A DNA stretch of 64,000 nt, taken from NCBI RefSeq assembly GCF_000226215.1, contig NZ_AGFF01000023.1, forward strand, positions 1-64,000. Reading direction: 5' to 3'. Below are positions 1 to 7,738 of this stretch, in pieces. The DNA comes from Dietzia alimentaria 72 (GTDB lineage: Bacteria; Actinomycetota; Actinomycetes; Mycobacteriales; Mycobacteriaceae). How positions within the stretch are numbered: the first letter of the stretch is position 1; each line of letters starts with the position of its first letter. The notes beneath the pieces are model-generated. The model did not search any database. It saw only the letters and a program-made list of their open reading frames with translations, and was not told where the DNA came from. Position numbers and translations under genes: made by a program.

Positions 1-330
1 GCGATCGCCGGTCAGATTATCGACGATCCGGATATCCAGGACCTCGATCAGCGGGAACCGGTGATTAGCGTCGTCCGCTCTGAACTGCAGATCCGCGGAG
101 ATAATCTCCAGGTCGACCGAATAGCGGTCCCTGTTGGGGTTGTCCCGCCGTGCAAGGTCATTGAACCGATGGTTGATCGTCGACAGGGTTCTGCGGAGAT
201 TCTGCTGACGGTGCTCGCCCCGTGCGAGGTTGGCGAAGTTCGTGGTAGTCCGAGAATTCTCCGACGGCGAGTAGTTCTCGTCGAAGCGGGTGGTGGTGAT
301 GCTGAACGTGAATTCGTCCGACATGTACAT
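1..330 (-). CDS. DUF1852 family protein, N-terminal part (cut by window edge)
   Basis: Reading the minus strand from an ATG at 330 gives an open frame to the window edge, so only the N-terminal 110 residues are present. It begins MYMSDEFTFSITTTRFDENY and continues with NFANLARGEHR and a DLEIISADLQF segment, which I recognise as the DUF1852 family. A second in-frame Met lies at 324. In proteobacteria and some actinobacteria, DUF1852 genes sit beside a short cobalamin-independent methionine synthase and a LysR regulator. The divergent LysR gene here fits that arrangement, and the synthase would lie beyond the left edge. The biochemical role of DUF1852 is not established to my knowledge. Family assignment is from memory of conserved blocks; no search was run. 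Confidence 0.75.
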   Translation of the reverse strand, partial: MYMSDEFTFSITTTRFDENYSPSENSRTTTNFANLARGEHRQQNLRRTLSTINHRFNDLARRDNPNRDRYSVDLEIISADLQFRADDANHRFPLIEVLDIRIVDNLTGDR

Positions 331-400
331 CCAATTCGGTGCTCGATCGGCCGGGCTCGGCCTTGCGGAAGTTCGTGCTCCCATCCTGCAGTCCCAGTTC

Positions 401-415
401 AGTTATCGGGTAACT
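401..415. promoter_or_regulatory. LysR-type palindrome between the divergent genes
   Basis: The sequence agttatcgggtaact is an inverted repeat AGTTA-N5-TAACT and fits the T-N11-A pattern of LysR-type operators. It lies 71 bp upstream of the DUF1852 start and 34 bp upstream of the LysR start, the usual place for a site that activates the divergent target and controls the regulator itself. Binding is inferred. Confidence 0.5.
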
Positions 416-448
416 AGCGTTTGCTATGGATGCATATAGTCTTTAACT

Positions 449-1396
449 ATGCGGCGAGAATCCAGGGGCATCACCCTCCAGCAGTTGCACTATTTCATCG
501 AGGTCGTGGCCGAGGGCTCGATCACCGGTGCCGCCGAGCAGCTCTATGTCGCGCAACCGACGATGTCTGCCGCGATGAAGGATCTGGAATCCCGAGTGGG
601 ACGCACTCTCCTCAATCGATCCGCGCGAGGGGTGACCCTGACCGACGAAGGAGCGGAGTTTCTCGGATACGCCAGGCAGGTGGTCGAGCAGATGTCGCTC
701 CTCGAGCAGCGCTACCTCGGTCAGACGCCTTCCCGTCGGCTGCTCGGTGTCTCGGCGCAGCATTACTCCTTTGTCGTCGAGGCGTTCATCCGCATGGTGC
801 GGTCCGGCGAGGCGGTCCAGTATGAGTTCTCTCTTCGTGAGACCCGAACCTGGGACATCATCGAGGACGTCCGGACGCTGCGCAGTGAGCTGGGAGTCCT
901 CTACCGGAACGACTTCAACCGGAAAGTCATCGGCAAGCTGTTGCGGGACTCGGGGCTGAGCTTCCAGCCGCTTTTCGCCGCGGTGCCGCACATCTTCATC
1001 TCGCGGCAGAATCCGTTGGCTTCCCGGGAGCGCGTCACCCTCGATGACCTCGCCGAACTGCCACGTCTCACCTTCGACCAGGGCGCGAACAACTCGTTTT
1101 ACTTCGCCGAGGAAATCCTCTCCACACTGTCGAGTGAGCGGGAGATCCGGGTCTCGGACCGCGCGACAATCTTCAACCTCATGATCGGACTCGACGGGTA
1201 CACGATCTCGACGGGGATCGTCAGTGACAATCTCGACCCGGAGATCGTCGCCATTCCGCTCGACGTGGACGAGAGCATCGAGATCGGTTGGATCAGCCAT
1301 TCCGGTATCCCGCTCACCGAGCAGGCGAGGCGCTATCTTGCTGAAATGCGTACTGTTGTCGCAGGTTACGGCATCGAATTGCTCGATTCGCCCTGA
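449..1396 (+). CDS. LysR-family transcriptional regulator
   Basis: A 315-residue protein of typical LysR length. Residues about 10-70 form the winged helix-turn-helix (LQQLHYFIEVVAEGSITGAA, then VAQPTMSAAMKDLE), followed by a periplasmic-binding-like co-inducer domain to the C terminus. It starts at the ATG at 449. No ribosome-binding site is visible, but a TATAGT at 435-440 would put the transcription start at or next to the ATG, so the message may be leaderless. It is divergent from the DUF1852 gene, with a T-N11-A palindrome between them, suggesting it regulates that gene and a methionine-synthesis operon beyond the left edge. The ligand is unknown. Confidence 0.9.
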   Translation: MRRESRGITLQQLHYFIEVVAEGSITGAAEQLYVAQPTMSAAMKDLESRVGRTLLNRSARGVTLTDEGAEFLGYARQVVEQMSLLEQRYLGQTPSRRLLGVSAQHYSFVVEAFIRMVRSGEAVQYEFSLRETRTWDIIEDVRTLRSELGVLYRNDFNRKVIGKLLRDSGLSFQPLFAAVPHIFISRQNPLASRERVTLDDLAELPRLTFDQGANNSFYFAEEILSTLSSEREIRVSDRATIFNLMIGLDGYTISTGIVSDNLDPEIVAIPLDVDESIEIGWISHSGIPLTEQARRYLAEMRTVVAGYGIELLDSP

Positions 1397-1516
1397 CCTC
1401 CGACGTGCGTGATCAAAGAATGGGCTCGTCGGTGCCGGCGGCGGGCCGCACCGGTCTACTCTGGAAGCGAGCGCCGATGCTCGTCCCGTGCGCATGCCGA
1501 ACCGGAGGTCGCTGCA

Positions 1517-2008
1517 GTGAAGTTCATTGACTCGGTTGAGATCGGGATCCCTCGGGAGGAGGTGCTCCGGCTGCTCCTCGACCCGGTTCACCTGCCGATG
1601 TGGCTCCGGGGTCTGGTTCTGCAGGAATCGCTCAGTGGCGGTCACAGCGAAGTGGGGTCTGTCTCGCGACTGGTGGTGCGGCAAGGTGCCGCGGAGATCG
1701 AAACCACCGAGACCATCACGCGGCGGGAGCCCGCTGGCCTGGTGGAGATACCGGGCGAGACCGACGTGATGATTGAACGAGAGCTCGTCGCCGAGGGGAT
1801 GCGCGGTGTCAGCCGCGACAGGATCTTCGTGATGAATCCCCGGCGAACCCGCTGGGAGAGTGAGAACGAGTATCGGTTCGACAGTCTGAAGATGCGACTA
1901 CTGTATCCCATGATGCGCGAGGAATTTCAGACGCGGAAACGCCGAAATATGCGGGATTTCAAGGCATTCGCCGAGCAGGGCGTGGATGTCCGCTCGATTC
2001 GACGCTGA
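1517..2008 (+). CDS. SRPBCC (START/Bet v1-like) domain protein
   Basis: A 163-residue protein beginning VKFIDSVEIGIPREEVLRLL and then LLDPVHLPMWL, the usual N-terminal strand-helix pattern of the polyketide-cyclase/SRPBCC ligand-binding fold. I chose the GTG at 1517 over an upstream start at 1409 because GGAGG at 1504-1508 is correctly spaced and the fold begins immediately after the GTG. The C terminus is rich in basic residues (TRKRRNMRDF). It follows the LysR gene after 120 bp and precedes a YdhR-like gene. No catalytic motif or substrate can be named; proteins of this type often bind small hydrophobic ligands. Confidence 0.75.
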   Translation: MKFIDSVEIGIPREEVLRLLLDPVHLPMWLRGLVLQESLSGGHSEVGSVSRLVVRQGAAEIETTETITRREPAGLVEIPGETDVMIERELVAEGMRGVSRDRIFVMNPRRTRWESENEYRFDSLKMRLLYPMMREEFQTRKRRNMRDFKAFAEQGVDVRSIRR

Positions 2009-2060
2009 GCTGTGTGCAGGCGGGTCGCCTGGAGATCCAGATCGAGAACGGAGTTCAGTG

Positions 2061-2279
2061 ATGGCTGTACTGCCCGGGTTCATCTGGAAGGTGTGGATCG
2101 AGGATCAGCCCGCCGGTCTCTCTGGTGGCATCTATCTCTTCGACACCCGTGAGAATGCCGACGCTTACGTCACGATGCATACCGAACGTTTGGCGGGGTT
2201 CGGGATCACGGACGTCACGGCAACCTACTCAGACGTGAACGAGGATCTGAGCAGACTCAACCACGCGGCACTGGGCTGA
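2061..2279 (+). CDS. short YdhR-like putative monooxygenase
   Basis: A 72-residue protein starting MAVLPGFIWKVWIEDQ, followed by GGIYLFDTRENADAYV and a VNEDLSRLN tail. These match the second half of the E. coli YdhR family, whose members are about 100 residues of ferredoxin-like alpha/beta-barrel fold. The first strand and helix of the family (LQ-F-F-GP-G region) are missing, and I could not find them upstream in any frame. CGGAG at about 2049-2053 supports the ATG at 2061. The 3' end overlaps the end of the convergent ABC gene by 23 bp. It may be an N-terminally shortened form or a decayed gene. Function is inferred from the family only. Confidence 0.65.
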   Translation: MAVLPGFIWKVWIEDQPAGLSGGIYLFDTRENADAYVTMHTERLAGFGITDVTATYSDVNEDLSRLNHAALG

Positions 2280-4110
2280 TTTCTGCCCGTGACTGTCCGG
2301 CAGAGGGTCTTCTGCCGGCCTCTCGACCTGCGGACCATGCGGACCAGAGGCGGTAATAAATGCCGTGGTGCGTGAGCAGTTGCTTGTGAGTGCCCTGTTC
2401 GACGACCCTGCCCGACTCCATCACGAGGATAGAGTCGGCCCGCGACGCTTGGTCCAAACGGTGAGCGATCACCACTGCGGAACGGTCACGGGCCACCACG
2501 TCGGCGGCATCCTCCAGGGCCTCAGCGCCTGCGGAGCCGGCTTCGGCGGTCGCCTCATCCATGACGATGACCGCGGGGTCCAGCAACAGGACGCGGGCTA
2601 GCGCGAGCTGTTGAGCGGCTACGGGCTCCAGATGGATTCCCCGTGCGCCGACCACAGTGTCGAGCCCCTCTGACAATCGGTCGAACCAAGGGCGTGCGTG
2701 GACGCGCTCCAACGCTGATAGAAGCTCTTCATCGGTGGCGTCCGGGGCCGCCAGTGTGAGGTCCTGGCGCAGTGTTCCGGAGAACACATGGATCTCCTGG
2801 CTGACTGTCGCCAGACGAGCGATCCGCTCGCTGTCGGATAGTGACGAGACCCGATATCCATCGACCAGCACCTCGCCGCGGTCGGGCACCAGTAGGCCAG
2901 CCAGAAGTGCTGCCACGGTCGTCTTTCCGGCGCCGGAGGCACCCACAATGGCGACCGTTTCTCCGGGGGCCACGGTGAAGTCGATGTTCCGCACAGCCCA
3001 GGTGCTGCCGTAGCTGAAACTGACATCTCGCAATTCGACATGGCCTCGTGGTGCGTCGGCACCGATGTCCGGGACGGGGGTCGGCGGATCGGACACCACG
3101 CCGACGATCCGCGAGAGCGAAGCGTAGCCGGACTGCACCACGTCGAGTACGCGCATGACCATGTTCAACGGCCCGCGCAACCGGATGATCAACAGAACTG
3201 CACCGGTGACCGCGCCAACTGTGAGGGCCCCGCTCTGAACGAGGTAGTAACCGATTATCAAGGCTAACGTCAGCATGAGGAACTCGGCGATCAACATCCA
3301 GACGTTGAGGATGAGCATGGTGGTGCGGGCCCGAATACCTTTGGTCACCACGTTCCACGAGGCTTTCTCGATCTCCGCGTGCATGCGGTCCTCCAAGGAG
3401 AAGGCGCGCACCGTGGCACGACCGCGGATCGCCTCGAGCACTCGGTGGGCTCGATCAGCCATCGCGGCCCGCTCTTGAGCGTATCGGGAGGGTGCCTTAC
3501 GGAGGTAGAGCCGGGCAGCGAGGAAGTACAGCGGTGCGACCGCGAGCGGGATCAGCAGGAAATGCCAGTCCAGTGCGAAGAGGGCGATCACAGTGGCTAC
3601 GAGGGTGAACACCGAGCTCGTAAGAATGGGGATGGTCTCGGTGACAGCGGAGGACAGTTCGGCAACGTCGTCGGTCGACCGGCTGACCAGGTCACCGGAC
3701 CCGGCGTCCTCGACCCGGTGGGTGGGCAAGCCGAGCGCTGTACCCACCATGTCCTGGCGGAGGTTGGCGATCACCCGCTCGGCGACCCTCGAGACGAGGT
3801 AGAAGCCGAAGGCGCTGAGGATTGCACTGGAGATTGCGGCACCGAAGAGCAGCGCGCCGAGGTTCCACACCGAACCGCTGGACGCACCCGTCACCAGGTC
3901 GACGATCCGTCCCAGGAGCCGGGGCACCATCACCGACGCGTAGGCACCGACGCTGAGCAGGGCCAGGGCACCCAGTAGCGCGGGGGTGGCGTGATTGACC
4001 CTGCGGAGCTGGCGTGCAACCTCGCTGCGCACCTGGCCAAAGCTGCCGAGAGGGAATCGTAGAGCGGTGTCGGTCTTGACAGGGGGCTGGGGGGCCGCTG
4101 CGGCGCTCAT
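2257..4110 (-). CDS. ABC exporter half-transporter, subunit with intact Walker A and degenerate signature
   Basis: A 617-residue type IV ABC half-exporter: six membrane segments in residues about 40-320, then a nucleotide-binding domain. The Walker A motif is intact (GASGAGKTT, about 390-398), as are Walker B and the catalytic glutamate (VIVMDEATA, about 512-520) and an H-loop (VIAHR). The signature motif, normally LSGGQ, reads LEPVAAQQ at about 491. The upstream subunit has the reverse pattern, so the two form one canonical ATP site and one dead site. The start ATG at 4110 overlaps the upstream stop by four bases, implying coupled translation. The substrate is unknown; drug or lipid export is plausible for the family. 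Confidence 0.88.
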   Translation of the reverse strand: MSAAAAPQPPVKTDTALRFPLGSFGQVRSEVARQLRRVNHATPALLGALALLSVGAYASVMVPRLLGRIVDLVTGASSGSVWNLGALLFGAAISSAILSAFGFYLVSRVAERVIANLRQDMVGTALGLPTHRVEDAGSGDLVSRSTDDVAELSSAVTETIPILTSSVFTLVATVIALFALDWHFLLIPLAVAPLYFLAARLYLRKAPSRYAQERAAMADRAHRVLEAIRGRATVRAFSLEDRMHAEIEKASWNVVTKGIRARTTMLILNVWMLIAEFLMLTLALIIGYYLVQSGALTVGAVTGAVLLIIRLRGPLNMVMRVLDVVQSGYASLSRIVGVVSDPPTPVPDIGADAPRGHVELRDVSFSYGSTWAVRNIDFTVAPGETVAIVGASGAGKTTVAALLAGLLVPDRGEVLVDGYRVSSLSDSERIARLATVSQEIHVFSGTLRQDLTLAAPDATDEELLSALERVHARPWFDRLSEGLDTVVGARGIHLEPVAAQQLALARVLLLDPAVIVMDEATAEAGSAGAEALEDAADVVARDRSAVVIAHRLDQASRADSILVMESGRVVEQGTHKQLLTHHGIYYRLWSAWSAGREAGRRPSAGQSRAEISPVPRG

Positions 4111-5732
4111 CGTGCGCCCTCCGGGGTGAAGGAGCCTACGACGGCATCGAGATCCTCAGTCGTCATGTGTGTGGTGGCCACGGCGCACCACGCGGGAGCC
4201 TCGCTCACCACGAGGGTGATGGCGCCAGCGCGGTACCGGGCGACCCGGTCGGCTATTGCCTGTTCGGTCACCGAATCCACGGCGGTGGTCGGGTCCTGCA
4301 GGATCAGCACCTCAGGACCTGCGGCAAGGGCTCGCGCCAGCGCCACGCGTTGTCTTTGACCGCCGGAGAGCATGCGGCCGTTCTCTCCCACGCGCTTATC
4401 CGGGCCGTCTGGGATGTCATCGCAGCTTGCGGCGTGCAGAGCTTCTACTGCTCGTTTCCGGTCGAGGTGAACGTTGTCGGCAACGCTGCCGTCAAACAGG
4501 TCGGAGGCGTGTGGCGCCACGACAACGCGGGTCCGAGGGAGTGCCTCCAGTCGGCGAATCAGGTCCGGGTTTGAGCCGTGGACCGTCGTGATGCCGGTGG
4601 ACAGTGCCCCGATCGCCTGGTCGGCCCGTGCGCCGTCAACCTCCGAGGTGCGTTCGAAGTCGGCGCCGAGGACTTCGCGGATGCGGGCGCCGGACGCCTC
4701 TGCGGAGGCCCAACGAGAAGCGAGATTCCGGCCGAACATAGTCATGGGCACCACGAGGAACTGGCTCAGCCCTACCACGGTGATCAGCTCTCCCACGCTC
4801 GTCCGCCCGGCCAAGGCGAGCACGCCAGCGGACAGGCCGAGGGTGGAGACGAAGATCGCGCCCGCCGCGTCCGTGGCGCCGTTGAGCCGGGCCTCGGCGC
4901 CGTTGGCGTGGACGGTGCGCTCGTAGGCGGCGTCGGACACCGCGTCGTAGCGGCCCCGGACCGTGACGATCGCTCCGAGTCCTTTCAAGATCCGCAATCC
5001 TTGTACGACATCTGTAGCTGTGGCCGCGGCTTCGGCGATCGCCTGCTGACGTGCCACCGACCGGGTTTGCAGCGGCCGCGCGACGCGGAGCGCGACCAAC
5101 GCGAGCAACGGGCCGCCGGTGATAGTGGCGAGGCTGAGCCACGGGTTAATAGTGAACATGACGGCTGCGCCGTAGAGGATGGCCGCGGCCTCGGCCACCG
5201 GCATGACGGTCATCATGACGATGTCGCCCACGCGGGTGGTGTCCGCGGAGGCGATGGACAGTAGGCCGCCGGGGGTGCGTTCGCGACCGCCGAGCCCGCG
5301 AGGGTCCTGGATGCGGTCGGTGACCAGGGTCCGGAGGTCGTGACTGACGAGTTGCTGACTTCGAACCAGCATGAATCGTGCTGTCCAGTTGGCGGCTATC
5401 GACACCAGGAAAACACCCGCAAGCACACCGACCCAGACCCACAGGCGGCCGAAGTCCCCGGTGGCCACGGCTTCGTCCACGGCGCGGCCAACGACCACCG
5501 GCGTGACGCCGTTGCAGACAAAGGCGACAGCCATCGCCGCCGAAGCGACAAAGCTCCACGGGCGCTGCGAGAGGGCAACTTTCAGCGTCCACCAGCGCGC
5601 GTCCACCGGGGGTATCAGTGATCTGCGCCCGCCAGGCCCGGGGAGCGCCGAATAGTCGACGGAGCTCGCGCGCCCGGCGGCGGAAACGGTATCGGGCATC
5701 AAGTAGAACGATACCGGTGGTCGGGCGGGCAA
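4107..5732 (-). CDS. ABC exporter half-transporter, subunit lacking Walker A
   Basis: A 541-residue half-exporter with six predicted membrane helices (residues about 55-330). The nucleotide-binding domain is short: where the A-loop and Walker A should lie (about 375-392) the sequence reads TTVHGSNPDLIRRL, with no GxxGxGK[ST]. The signature LSGGQRQRVALARAL (about 452-466) is perfect. The Walker B region reads EVLILQDPTT, with Asp replacing the usual catalytic Glu. It is the first gene of a two-gene operon, overlapping the partner by ATGA. Such asymmetric heterodimers are known among bacterial exporters (TM287/288-type). Here the loss of Walker A means it cannot bind ATP in the normal way, and its signature must serve the partner's site. 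Confidence 0.88.
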   Translation of the reverse strand: MPARPPVSFYLMPDTVSAAGRASSVDYSALPGPGGRRSLIPPVDARWWTLKVALSQRPWSFVASAAMAVAFVCNGVTPVVVGRAVDEAVATGDFGRLWVWVGVLAGVFLVSIAANWTARFMLVRSQQLVSHDLRTLVTDRIQDPRGLGGRERTPGGLLSIASADTTRVGDIVMMTVMPVAEAAAILYGAAVMFTINPWLSLATITGGPLLALVALRVARPLQTRSVARQQAIAEAAATATDVVQGLRILKGLGAIVTVRGRYDAVSDAAYERTVHANGAEARLNGATDAAGAIFVSTLGLSAGVLALAGRTSVGELITVVGLSQFLVVPMTMFGRNLASRWASAEASGARIREVLGADFERTSEVDGARADQAIGALSTGITTVHGSNPDLIRRLEALPRTRVVVAPHASDLFDGSVADNVHLDRKRAVEALHAASCDDIPDGPDKRVGENGRMLSGGQRQRVALARALAAGPEVLILQDPTTAVDSVTEQAIADRVARYRAGAITLVVSEAPAWCAVATTHMTTEDLDAVVGSFTPEGAR

Positions 5733-5765
5733 CCCCGTTTACGCAGCCCCGTCAGCGGGCGGCCG

Positions 5766-6206
5766 CTACCCGGCGGCTGCACCCAGGCTGCCGTTGCGCG
5801 CTGCCCGCCCCCCGATGATTGTCACGCTGCGTGGATCCGCGACACCGAATGCCAGGAGCGCCTGCCCGGAGGCGTCGCGGACACCCTCGAAACTTCCCAG
5901 CCAGTTGCGCACGACGCGGCCAGAAAGTCTTCGACGGGAGGAGAGCGCCACCACGACGCCAGCCGCCGGGATGTCTGGCAAAAACGTCAGACCGGCCCGT
6001 CTTCCGGCGTCGGTCTAGGTCCACGTGACTCCTCCGATGACGATCGGAGTGGGCAGCCCGACGTCGTACTCGTCGCACGGCAAGATGAGCAGGGAGTTGT
6101 TCATCCGGTCGTGGCGGCTCAGGACGAGGTCGATGACGCCGGTGGCGAGCGGTGCGTCGTCCAGGGACTGGGTGGTCCAGTTCTCTGGTAGTTCGTCGAA
6201 GGTCAT
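5766..6206 (-). pseudogene. conserved actinobacterial hypothetical gene interrupted by an in-frame TAG
   Basis: Reading from the ATG at 6206, the frame gives MTFDELPENWTTQSLDDAPL and on to VIGGVTWT, then a TAG at 6015-6017. The same frame continues without another stop for about 82 codons (VVVALSSRRRL, then LLAFGVADPRSVTIIGG) to 5766. Together the two parts make a product of about 146 residues that resembles a small hypothetical family I recall from mycolate actinobacteria: DLP-W-xPLxD near the N terminus and an alpha/beta core. The gene is therefore either recently inactivated by one nonsense change, or the TAG is read through. Function is unknown. It lies upstream of the ABC operon on the same strand, separated by 33 bp. 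Confidence 0.6.
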
Positions 6207-6344
6207 GGCCCCGAGTCTTCGGGACCGCTCCGGCCCGCACCAGCCGTGCTAGACGATATGTGGATAGTGGAATCGGCCCTGTGTATTGCCGGATGTGTGG
6301 GAACCACCTGTCTGCCCCGCGCATCTGCACCGTCGGCGGACGCG

Positions 6345-6626
6345 TCAGCCCCGGAAATCGAAGCGGATATCGCGCGGCATCACGTGGATTGCTGCGAAGT
6401 CCAGGGTGCCCGCCACTCGGTGCACTTCATCAGCGGGCACCACGAGGGTGTCGCCCGGGTGAAGCGTGTGCACGCGGTCCGCGAACGTGACCGTGCAGGA
6501 CCCCTCGACGAGAACCAGAGCCGACTCGAGCGACGCGGTATGGGACGGGAATTCCGTGCCGTCGGTGCCCTCCATCCGCTTGATCATCAACTGCGCTCCG
6601 TCCCCCAGGGACGTGGTCTTGCGCAA
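6345..6626 (-). CDS. small single-domain cupin
   Basis: A 93-residue protein starting at TTG (6626), chosen because AGGAGG lies five bases upstream. It is a single cupin barrel: the second motif is visible as HTLHPGDTLVVPADEVHRV, and TEFPSHTASLESALVLVEG corresponds to the first motif, in which the usual two His and Glu are only partly kept. It lies just downstream of the dodecin gene on the same strand (27 bp apart) and probably shares its transcript. Small cupins of this type are often metal-binding sensors or enzymes; no substrate is suggested by the sequence. Confidence 0.8.
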   Translation of the reverse strand: MRKTTSLGDGAQLMIKRMEGTDGTEFPSHTASLESALVLVEGSCTVTFADRVHTLHPGDTLVVPADEVHRVAGTLDFAAIHVMPRDIRFDFRG

Positions 6627-6653
6627 CGTTTCCTCCTCTGAATGGGCGGGACG

Positions 6654-6860
6654 TCACGGTTCGTGTCGGAAGCCCACCTTGATGGTCACCTGCCAATGGG
6701 CGACCGTGTCGCCATCAATCTTGCCGCGTACGGACTGGACCTCGAACCACTCGAGGTTTCGCAGGGTCTTGGAGGCTTCGGCCACTGCGTTGGCGATCGC
6801 CTGGTCCGTGCCCTCGGGCGAGGAGCCGACGATCTCGGTGATGTTGTAGACGTTGTTCAT
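6654..6860 (-). CDS. dodecin (flavin-binding protein)
   Basis: A 68-residue protein of exactly dodecin length, with NNVYNITEIVGSSPEG at the start and the central LRNLEWFEVQSVRGKID, containing the Trp that stacks on flavin. Dodecins form hollow dodecamers that store or buffer FMN, FAD or riboflavin, and in actinobacteria may also bind coenzyme A. AGGGAG lies nine bases upstream of the ATG. The gene is divergent from the PEP-mutase-like gene, with 92 bp between the two start codons, and is followed by the cupin gene. Confidence 0.93.
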   Translation of the reverse strand: MNNVYNITEIVGSSPEGTDQAIANAVAEASKTLRNLEWFEVQSVRGKIDGDTVAHWQVTIKVGFRHEP

Positions 6861-6952
6861 GATGCACTCCCTATCGTGTGATGAAGATCACCCTACTGTG
6901 GATCGGTGAGCGGGGCATATGGTCGGGACAAACAACCAACAGGAGGTTTGCC

Positions 6953-7726
6953 ATGGCAGATACAGCTGCACGCGCACGAGAGCTAGCCGACCAACACGGC
7001 GCCGGGGGCCTTCTGGTCCTGCCGACCGTGTGGGACACGTGGAGTGCGAGAGTCGCGGTCGATGCTGGATTTGCCGGGTTGACCGTCGGCAGCCACCCCG
7101 TGGCGGACGCGATCGGCAGCGCTGATGGCGAGAACATGGACTTCGCCGAGTACCTGAAGGTGGTCGCCCGGATCGCCGATTCGGTGGACGTGCCGGTGAG
7201 TGCGGACGTGGAGTCGGGCTACGGGCTGGAGCCCGGTGAGCTGATCGCCCGCCTGCTCGAGGCAGGCGCCGTGGGAGCCAACATCGAGGACGTGGTCCAC
7301 AGCGAGGGTAAGCGGGTCCGCGAGCGGCAGGAGCACGCCGACTACATCGCTGGCGCACGTAAGGCGGCAGACGACGCCGGCATCCCGTTCGTCATCAATG
7401 GACGAACCGACGCGGTCAAGCTCGGCACCGACGTCTTCTCTGATCCGCTGGCGGAGGCTGAAGCACGCATCACGCTGATGGAGGACGCGGGTGCCCGCGC
7501 CGTCTACCCCGTGGGCCTGTCGACGGCCGCACAGGTCGAACGACTCGTGCAGGCAGTGACCGTCCCACTGAACGTGACCGCGCATCCCGTCAAGGGCCAC
7601 GGCGCCGGAGACGTGACGGCGTTGCGCGCGCTGGGCGTGCGCCGGGTGACTTTCGGGCCGTTGTGGCAGATGTGGCTCGCTGAGGTCTCGGCGGAGAAGC
7701 TCTCCACCTGGACAGCTCCCGCCTGA
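6953..7726 (+). CDS. isocitrate lyase/PEP mutase superfamily enzyme
   Basis: A 257-residue TIM-barrel protein. The start is the ATG at 6953 because AGGAGG at 6941-6946 sits just upstream, which excludes a longer start at 6878. Recognisable blocks are LPTVWDTWSARVAVDAGFAG near the N terminus, the metal-binding-like SADVESGYG at about 81-89, NIEDVVHSEG at about 108-117 and INGRTDAV at about 145. The catalytic KKCGH loop of isocitrate and methylisocitrate lyases is absent, so it is not a lyase of that class. PEP-phosphonomutase-like hydrolases or oxaloacetate decarboxylases are closer. The substrate cannot be assigned. It converges with the MFS gene, 12 bp away. Confidence 0.85.
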   Translation: MADTAARARELADQHGAGGLLVLPTVWDTWSARVAVDAGFAGLTVGSHPVADAIGSADGENMDFAEYLKVVARIADSVDVPVSADVESGYGLEPGELIARLLEAGAVGANIEDVVHSEGKRVRERQEHADYIAGARKAADDAGIPFVINGRTDAVKLGTDVFSDPLAEAEARITLMEDAGARAVYPVGLSTAAQVERLVQAVTVPLNVTAHPVKGHGAGDVTALRALGVRRVTFGPLWQMWLAEVSAEKLSTWTAPA

Positions 7727-7738
7727 TCCAGGCCGGCG

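Noticed and set aside
443-1684. 413-codon open frame on the minus strand across the LysR gene
   Set aside because: It is antisense to a clear LysR gene, has an Arg/His/Asp-rich composition typical of GC-rich shadows and no recognisable domain.
5752-6330. 192-codon minus-strand frame covering the interrupted gene
   Set aside because: Arg/Pro/His-rich composition of a frame-shifted shadow; the frame with the TAG has the conserved-looking sequence.
6878-6952. Upstream start of the PEP-mutase-like enzyme
   Set aside because: A good AGGAGG precedes the ATG at 6953 and the extra 25 residues have no family match.
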